This document shows, piece after piece, positions 44,397-54,700 of a stretch of 64,000 nucleotides of DNA. The notes beneath the pieces were generated by a model. That model had not been told where the DNA came from. It searched no databases and saw only the letters and a list, made by a program, of their open reading frames with translations. The translations under genes were made by a program, and so were the position numbers. How positions within the stretch are numbered: the stretch's first letter is position 1; the number at the start of each line of letters is the position of its first letter. Location: the NCBI GenBank assembly GCA_959347315.1, contig OY365818.1, positions 2,031,222-2,095,221 of the forward strand, read 5' to 3'. This stretch comes from Bimastos eiseni. Taxonomy: Eukaryota > Annelida > Clitellata > Crassiclitellata > Lumbricidae.

Positions 44397-47300
44397 CTAA
44401 AAGATTTAGCATTGGACTGACACAGAGTAGCTGAATTTAAATTTTATTTATTACAGATTAACTGACTATCAGTGCATGTACCTTTATCCATGAATGTTTG
44501 CAATATGATTTTTAATAATTATGTACTTAAAAAAATCCACATACATACCTCTATGTATAAATGTAAGTAATAGGGGGTGTTGAACATTCTGTAATGACGA
44601 ATCAGAGTGAAAATGGGGTAGGGTTGAATTGAATTAGGCTTTGAAACACGATTTTGATAGGCATTATCAATTACAAACATCACACAAAAAGCCTTAAAAA
44701 TGACCAATTATTAGACTTTTTTCTCTGCAGCCATTTCTAGCCTGCGGACCGGCTCTTGGACACCTGTCTTACATGGCTAAGCTGGATAATGTTCAGAATT
44801 GAAGTGGCAAGATAGGTACAGGAGAAGTGGAGGAATGTGGATGTGATCAGTGAAAGAGTAGGGTTTGAAGCACTGAGTGAAAGATCCGTGGATGAAGGTT
44901 TATGTATACGAGATGAGCAGTTTACCTGGTCTTCGATGATGTAATTAAATCTTTTACTGTTACGTTTCTCGTAAGAAACTGTCGGCTGATAGGTCAGCGA
45001 CGACAGCATAATCTCATCCCTGTTGAAACAAATAAACTGGGTCACATATGGCAGTCACTACGTACACGAGATCAGCTGACACTGAACTGGGTCATCTCCA
45101 AGATCAACCAATCAGGTCACCCTAAAACTAGGTTAATTTATGGTAGCTGACAATACATTACAACAACTGGGTCATCACAAAGATCAACCAATCAGGTCAC
45201 TCTAAAACTAAGATAGTTTAGACCTCAAACATCTGAATATTACCATACATATCATCATATTGTATGTTAAACTATATACCAATGCAAAAAGCAAAGTTAA
45301 AGTAGACAAAGCATTAATCTCAACTATTCCACAGGTCAAACCCTGACCTTAAAGAAGTCCGCAAGGGATGGCGAGAGCTCTGCGTTCGACCAACAGTCTT
45401 GTGGGGTGCTTCAGACTTTGGTGTGGATACCCCATGCGTTAGATTTCTTGTCTGAGGGCGGCTACCGCTGGCAGGGGGAGGAAGAGGAGGTAGGTAGGTG
45501 CTCACCAGCCCCTGGGCGATTCTGGCTCCCAGGTTGCTTGGTACAGCCCCTGGGTCATGGTGGTACAGCAGACTTTCTAGGTTGGCGTCGATCTAAGACA
45601 AGAAATTGAACAAGAATCCTTAAAGTTATAGTGAATATTAATTATTATCATTTAATAAAGTGAATGGTTAACTGAAATTATTGTCATTGTATTATGCAAA
45701 GTAGAATTGAAAAAATTATGCTAGCAGCATAAAACATTTATATCTGAGATATTAGGCATTGTCCAAGAGCACAATTATAATTATTCTAATTATTACTATC
45801 TAATTCATATCACAAATAATATTTTTATTATTACAGTCATTATTATTAATATCATTACTAATGTTCCTACTATTATTAATTTAGTTACAAGTACTACTAC
45901 TATCAAGAATAATTTTATTACTAATATTTTTATTACTAATACTTTTATTACTAATAATTTTATTACTAATAATTTTATTACTAATACTACCACAACAACC
46001 ACTACAACTACTATCATTATTGTAATTATTATTACTACTATTAATATTATTATTATTACTGTGTAACAATTATTGTTATTATTATTGTTGTTGTTGTCAT
46101 CGTCATCATCATCATCATAATCATCATCTTTACTAATTATTCTTATTATCATTATCATTATTATTACTATTACTATAACTATTATTATTATTATTACTAT
46201 TATTATTACACTTTGAACTCATCAGAAAATCAAGTCAATAAAGAGGAATACTATTATTCTGGAACAGCTGTGCATTAAATTATTATTATTATTATTACTA
46301 TTACTACTATTATTATTATAATAATAATTATAATTATTATTATTGTTATTATTAGTATTTTAATATAACAATTCACAGCAAATTATTATTTGTGTGACAG
46401 AGATTTTCCCAACCTGAGCGACCTTTGAGGCTTCAAGGACCCTGACGTCTCTCTCCAGCTGCCCAGCCCTTTCGAGGATGGTCCAGATGACGGTCCTAAT
46501 GCCCAGCATCGCCTGGTCCCTTGACAGGCATGCGTGGATCTTGTAGAGGCTGAGGAAAGCGGCAAACCTCACTCGCCAGCCCCAGTCACTCTGGCCACCA
46601 CCTAGAAAATACATAATATGTAATTTAATGAAAATGAATCGTAATCATGACTCAATGTAATCCTAATCCAATCGTAGCATAATGTAATCATGATAAAATG
46701 TATTCATAATGTAATGTAGTCATGTACTGAGCCCCCCCCCCCCGATTTGACCACCCATTAGATGCCACTTTGGCCTGACTCACAGCTATAATATAATAGA
46801 AATATCAAAGGGTCTTCTTCGTGTCCCTTCCTCCCGGACCTCTACGATGCAGCAACATGCTTTTTCGGTAGTGCCCGACTGCTTGGAATAGCCTCCCATT
46901 GGAACATCGGCTCTTGCCTAGGAACTCTCGATCCCATTTCTAGTCTACTCTGAAATCTATCTTCTTACGGGCGAGGTTGGACTGGGAGTGCCTCTGAGTA
47001 GACTTCTTGAAGAGGCGCCATATTAAGTTTGAATGATTGATTGATTGATTGATTGATTTATTGATGATTTGCTCGGGCTTTCACATTGTCAACATAAAAT
47101 CTTGCTCTCAAGTCTCAAGAACCAAGCAGTGTTATTTAACATTCATGGTTTCTGCTAGCGCCTCTCACAGCAGGCTATTTGTTCACGCAATTGGTTGAAG
47201 GAAGACAGGTTAACCGAAAGATGACTACCAATACCAGTAAATAATTACTGCACACCCACTACCACCACCCCCACCACCACCAATCCCCACCACCACCAAC

Positions 47301-50300
47301 ATCACCACCACCACCACCACCAAAACCACCACCACCACCACCACCACCACCAATCCCCACCACCACCAACATCACCACAACCACCACCACCACCACCACC
47401 ACCACCACCACCACCACCACCACCAAAACCACCACCACCACCAATCCCCACCACCACCAACATCACCACCACCACCACCACCACCAAAACCACCACCACC
47501 ACCACCACCACCACCATCATCATTACTACATATGAAGATCAATAAGATATATAAAGCATAAGTTACTACTCAACTGAGTCCAATATCACTTATATAGCTC
47601 AGCAATATATGACGCAAGTGCGACCAGTGCAAAATCAACCTTTTCCAGCGCTCTCCTCAGTAGCGGTCTTAAAGAAGAGCAGATCGAAGAGACCAGCGCT
47701 CGCGAGCGGTGAGCGCACGATGCTCGCAGTCTGATGAATATAATCAGTCAATTCATTGGTCCCCATCAGGGCTCGTCTGCGAATAAGGGAGGTCGACCCA
47801 AAGAGTATGATGTGACCCAGAACATCGATGTATTTCAGGGCCAGCTCCCAACGCCAGCTCAAAAGACCCACAGCGGCATTCTCGGCTGCCTGTAAATATA
47901 CAATACGATGCAGCTGAGTCTAATACAATACAATTGTATTTGATACAATGCAATAGAACATTGGATGAACAAAGTGTCAATTTCCTGCCGAGTTCGAGTA
48001 CTGAGTTTTACGAGTTGAGTTGTACCGAGTCTGAGCTTCGAATAGTCTTAAAAGTCTCATTCTCTAGATTCTTAGTTCGGCAGTGTGCAGAATTTTTATG
48101 AATATTTTTGATTTTACTCACTTTACATTAAGAAGCAGTAACAATTAAGTACCACTAGTAACAGTATCTGTGTTTTTAGTTAGGTTGATTGTCGTTTTGT
48201 AAATAAAATGATCAGATTTTCGTTTTCAAAACATAAAATCAGAAAGCCCATTTTATTAAAACTTGGACCCATTGTTTGTCCGAGTCCGAGTAATGCCAAG
48301 TACAGTTTTGGTTTTGGTTCATCCCTAAATATATCTAAATTTAATACAATACAATACAACATCAGATACAATGCAACTGCAACCTCCACATTACAGGTAA
48401 GGCCGTCAACGGGTACCAGAGTACCCGCCCGAGGCTGACGGGTACGCGGATCGACGGGTACCCTGACACAGGTTTTAACATTTTTTGAGCAATAAACTCA
48501 GTTGTTGGGTTCCCGACATTCTGTAAAAATGCACAATTCCCTACATTTCGTAATAAAATGTCCACGCGGCCGGGTACCCGCTCAGCAAAACAACAAGTAC
48601 ACGGGTCATGATTTCAAAATTTTTTTACAGCCTCAGTTACAAGCCAACAGCTCTAAGCAATTGGTCACCATCTGACCAAATACTCTGGTCTTCAGAACCA
48701 TCAGTGTAAGAGAGGCTTGCTTAAAAATACTAAATAGAGGTAAAAAGCAGGATAATATAATATAAAAGATCTAAAAATCCAGCAAAAAAACAAGAATTCG
48801 TTCAGCTACCATTTGATTTGACAACAGCGACGACGAATTGGAATCGAAATTGTTGGTGAAGTTTCGAACGTCAAATCTATCGGAAAATCTTGTCACTCCC
48901 CTCTTTTCCGAATCCTGAATTTCGCTCGCTAAGGCTTGGCTCACTGACCTAGAATTCGTCCAATCACGTTCCTCCAACTGGTCGTCGTGATCCGATTCGC
49001 TCGTGAATGCTCCGCCCAATGACCTATAAATCATCTTATCGCGTTCGTGGAAAGTGGATTCGAGGTCATTGTGATTGTTTTCTTGCACAAAACCTTCTCT
49101 GTTTTTCATTGATAATTCGGACTCGGCAATTGCCGGAAGACGAGCCATGTATCGAGAGTCGGACACTGTTCCTCGATCAACGTCTGTCATGATATCTAAA
49201 AAATAGAAAAAAAGCAAGTCAGATAAAACCACTGACCATATGGGGGCCTTGCAGGTTGCCATACAGTTAAATTCGACTCCTGTTAGACATGTTATAATTC
49301 GTAAATACCACATGCAATACAAAGCCAATGCAGAATCTGAGTTTTGTATTTGATACAACAAAATACAATGCAACACAAAACAATACAACATTTTATTGTA
49401 TCATATGTAGTGGTATTGTATTGCATGAAACACAGTTGCATTGCATTTTACCAAATAAAGTCGTATTTGTATCAAAAACAGTTGCATTGTTTTGTATCAA
49501 ATACCATCTTATGGTATTGTATCAAATAGTTGTATTGTTTCAAATACAGTTGTATGCTTTAATTGTATTTTTACTATTTTTAATTAACTTGGCTTGCATG
49601 AAGGTCTTGAATGGGACGTTGGATCGTCGGGTCGTCGGAGTTCTTTCAACTCTTTTTTCGGTAAGTTCCCGTTGACCTACAGAGCTGAAATTTTGCACAC
49701 ATGTCCCGCTTGCATGACAATGCAATGTATCAAATTTGTATGGAAATAACTCAGAAATTGAGAAATTTTTCAAAAAAAATTACATTTCCTTTACCCACTT
49801 GATTGAGTCCTTTTTGACTAGCTCCACTGTGGCAAAAGTTCATAGCATAAATGATCTTTTAAGGAAAGAGATCGATTGCGCCATCTACCAGATTACCAAA
49901 AGTCAATAAAAGAGGGTCCTGCAAAACCCATGTTTTGCTTTCAAATTGTTGGCCATTTATAGTCACCTAAGACAGAGTGTAGGACTGACCTCTTTGTTCA
50001 ACATCCGTATCTTCTCGACTTCTGAGCGACTCTTCTTCACGACTCCCGCAAGCAAGACTTTGCAACGCGGTCAGCGTTTCAAGATTCGACCTTGCAGCAT
50101 CGCCAAGGACGTCGAGGGCACAGATGACATCAGCCCTAAAAGAGAAATTATCTCAATTAAGTGAGGTGAAGGACTAAATTACACTGATAGAAATATCTGA
50201 ACATAGGCATGGTGTCGGGCCACGGCAGTCCTTGCCAACGGGAAACGAGGTCAAGTCAATCAATCAATCAATTATCAATCAATCAATCAATCAAAAATAC

Positions 50301-51754
50301 TTGATATAGCACCCCTTCAAGATATCTACTCAGAGGCACTTCGATCAGAAACAAAGTCAAGTCGACCAGAAACAAGGTCAAGTCGACCAGAAACAAGGTC
50401 AAATCGACCAGAGACAAGGTCAAGTCGATCAGAAACAAGGTCAAGTCGACCAGAAACAAGGTCAAGTCGATCAGAAGGCTGGATAGGTTGGAAAGAGACA
50501 TCAGACAGAGAGCATTGTGCATTAAGTCGCAGAGTTCTTACGATTAAGATTCAATTCAATGCAAGATGTTTTATTGATTCCAACAGAGGAACATCTGAGT
50601 AAAATGCATACACTGATAAATAGTAACAAAAGTAGGAACAATAGGGAAGAAAAAGGCCCCAACGCTACACTTTTCTTGGACCACAGTTAACAGTCTATTT
50701 GCAGCTTCTGTCAGTGCTCTGATGGCTGGAGCTGGTATATTTGTCAAGAGTATTTTAAATTTGAGAATGTTCTTTGACCTTGTTTAAATTTAATGCTATT
50801 GTTTATACATTTAGTAAGCTACTGTGCGTTTGATGGTAGTCTAATAAAGAATATTCTTACTTACTTACTTACTTACTAACTTACTTACTTACTTAAGACA
50901 ATTCACATTGAAAACCGCAAACTCAACTATCTAAACAGGTGACGACAGGTGCACACATCATCTGCATTCTGCTCATCACTGAGAACTGCGTTTTTTAGCC
51001 GTAGTCGAATCGGGAGCGCCTCCGAGTAGATATCTTGAAGGGGCGTCATATTAAGTTCACATTGGTTGAACGATTCAAAAGAAATTTCCAACAGGTGATT
51101 TTTCAATTCTTCATTAAAATCACGAACACAATTTGGTACAATGGCAGTCATTCTATAAGAATTGAATAGATACCAGTTTTCCATGGCCAGGTCCACGGCA
51201 CAATCCTGCATTGTGCTGAGCGCCTGGGAGAGACCGCCCCCCAGAGAGCAAGCGCACCGCCAGACATCGAGCGAGTGCCACAGGGTTGGCGCCAGTTCGT
51301 GCACGTCTGAGCTCGGTGCGGCGCTGAGCGCGGCACTCGTATGGCTCGTGCTCGGCAGCAGCCGATCGTTGGGAAGGACCTGCGATAAATCAACAAAGAC
51401 AGGAAGAGAATGTGTTGTTCTGGCAGGTTTTATTCCCCATCGCCAGAGCCTGAAGACAGAGATTTGGCAGAGATGGGTACGAGTAAATGAATGCATGCAA
51501 TTTGACAAATATATTTATATATAATATATAAATATATATGACAAATTGCATACGCTCATTTACTCGTATCCATCTCTATATATATTTATATATATATATA
51601 TACCAGTGTATACACTGGTATATATATATATAGTATAGATACATAATGAATTAATACACATAAAATATATTAAACAATAAAGTTAGAAAATACATATTAA
51701 ACTTATTAAATAACAAACATACGCATTAAAATAATTATTACAGGAAAAACAAAT

Positions 51755-51792
<38 letters not shown>

Positions 51793-54700
51793 CTTTTATT
51801 TACACAGACAAACATTATTAATTCACAAAGCTTACTAATTGACAAATTTATGCATAAAATTATTACTGGTAAGTTAATAAAATTACATATAATTATAAAT
51901 GATATATATATATATATAATTATACAATGCATATATATAATACATATATATATATGTGTATAGATATATATAAAAGTCTTAGACGTACAGTTGATGTCCT
52001 CTGCTTTGACGTTCCTTCCTCTTCGTGTTCATCTTCAACAGCATCTCCAATGATGATGTACCCAACGTCCGACATGTAACGAAGGCAGCTAAGGATATGT
52101 GGATATGGTTTGTAGACCTTCTGCGAATCCAGGAAACCTACAACAGACAAACCACACCACACCACGCTCTATTCCGTGCTGGCCTCCTGCTCAATGCTCA
52201 TCCGGAGAAAAATCCAACCCCAGTCGGTAAAACTCGCACACAATACAGTACGATACAAGACAATACAAGGTAATACAATACAATACGAAGACAATACAGT
52301 ACAAGACAAGACAATACAACACAATGCAATACAAGACAATACAATACAAATCGCATAGTAACCAGAAGTGGATACTTCTTAAATGAAAGTGTGACAGAAC
52401 ATTGACCGAACTCAGCAACTGTGCTCAAAGGGGAATATAGTCATCACCATCCTTCCACTACCTACACCCATACCACAACCACCCCTACCACCATCACCAC
52501 AACTACCCCTACCACCATCACCACAACCACCCCTACCACCATCACCACAACCACCAACACCCTTGACACCACCTAATCCTTATAACCATTGCAAAACTAC
52601 CAACACCCCTACCACATCCAGCACCATTACCCATACCAAAACTACCCACCCTTACCACCATCACCTTACCATCATCCATCTGTAACTGCTGGCTAACAAA
52701 TACTAAATAGTAATAAATGTATTGGCTGACACGAAAAGATCAACAATAAATCACATAAACCACACCACCCCATATATTCTATTTCTATTTCTATTCTATT
52801 CTATTTACGGATTTATAAAGCGCCTCTCACAGTACAACCTAATCAGAGGCGCTCCCAATGCGAAAATCCCCTAGAGAAAGAAAAGTCTTAAGAGAACGAG
52901 CAGAAACAGTTGTGTTACTAGATAAGATTGCAGCACGAGTCACAGCAGGAAGACTGTTCCATAGCGAAGGGCCAACAGAGGAATAGGCACGATGCTGAGC
53001 TGTGGCAGTTCTACAACCACCCCATCTACAACCACCCTATCTACAACCACCCCATCTACAACCACCCTATCTACAACCACCCCATCTACAGCCACTCCAA
53101 CTACCACCACCACAAACACCTCTACCACTGTCACCCAACCTACCATCCAAGTAGGTATGCAGTCGGCGTCTAAGGTCGACAAAGTCCACCATCTGTCCAC
53201 ACATATGATGGAAGAAGAGGCGGGCAAAGACTCTCTGTCCGATGAAGAGAAGCTTCACTTCAGAAGAACCGAGAAACTGTTCATAGATGACGTCCGTTCT
53301 AAGCGAGTAAAGAACCGACTCCGCTAGAAAGAACAGCACCGGGATGTTCTCACCAGACGTCGGAAGCTGGTCCAACGTCACCAGTAGAACGTCCAAACAT
53401 TCTGTTGAAGATCAACGCAGTCGTTTAATTGGCGCCTTGCATGGCTGCCAACAGTTATAATTCGACTCCTGTAATAGCTTGTCATCATTCGTTCATACTG
53501 TACTTGTAATCATACTGTGTTGTTGTCAGTTCGAAAAACAAACTAAAATTATTTTTTAATATTTACATCGCATAAATATATCGTATATGGCATCGTTAGA
53601 TTTATATAGTGCCTCTCACAGAATAACTATTCAGAGGCGCTCCTGGCATGGAAAACTCAGAGAAAAAGAAACACCTTTAAAGAGTGAGAAGCCGATGGAG
53701 TTAGAAGCCAGTTGAGCTTTGGTCCTTAGTGGTGGAGGAAGGTCATTCCAGGTCAGCATGTATGTATGTTTATGAGACAACTATATTATTGTCATTTATG
53801 AATTTAATTTTTAAAGCACACACTGTCAAATTGAAATGTGAATCTGATGCGTGGATAGGATAGTCAGTCGCCAGATGAAGATCACTTGGATTTCCAAATC
53901 CTTGAAAGCTAATGAGCAATAGTGAGTTTTGAGCCGCTTTTTGAAGGAAGAAAGTGAATTTGAGCTATGAAGAGAGAGAGTGGCAGTTAATTCCATTCCT
54001 TAAGAGCAGAGGTATGGAATGCACAAGAGCCCTTAACTGTTCTGCATCTCAGTGGCTCAGTTTAGAGACTTTTACTTGATGATCACAGGCAACGAAGATG
54101 GACGTAAGGAATTTGCAGAGCATGGATATAGACAGGTGTGGAATTTAAATGCTATTCTGATGCCAATTATTATTATCCAAAAACATTGCTACAGGACAGA
54201 AGTGTCTTACAAAGGGATCACATAAATCACACCAAGGGCTCACACAAGGGTCACAAGAGTCTCACCTAGGGGTCACAAGAGTCTCACCTAGGGGTCATAA
54301 GAGTCTCATCAAGGGAGACACAATTGAGTCTTACCCAGGGGTCACAAAAGTTGCACCTAGGTCCTGGGGTCACAAGTGTGGCAGGACAGCTTTGTAGGTC
54401 AAACAAACCAATTTAAACTTCTAAACATTTTACTTGATTGGAAAAGTAAAAATACCTTGCTGGATGTGTCCCTTACAGTGTGACAGCTGCACCAAATCTG
54501 TCCAAGCGATCGGAATGTCGACATGATTTCCAATTCCACCGGTTCTCAGACCCACCTGCCTCTGTCACACAACCAGAATAAATTGCCATGATTAGCAAGC
54601 ATCCTAGACTTTTTCCAAAGCATTTGCAGTAAAACGTGGACAGCGTTAACCAATGATTAGATTGAGGAGTCATTCAATGGAGAAATCACTGGAAAGTCAC

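Noticed and set aside
45348..45390. alternative frame ELSPSLADFFK at the end of TMEM232 exon 11
   Set aside because: Resembles the DFF motif of the mammalian protein, but uses a frame that neither the acceptor nor exon 12 can join.
45805..46158. Ile/Val-rich minus-strand frame
   Set aside because: Translation of the trinucleotide repeat.
47259..47523. Val/Gly/Trp frames
   Set aside because: Translation of the (CCA)n minisatellite.
52928..53327. Thr/Pro or His/Asn-rich plus-strand frames opposite TMEM232 exon 4
   Set aside because: 15-bp minisatellite read through into antisense of a real exon.
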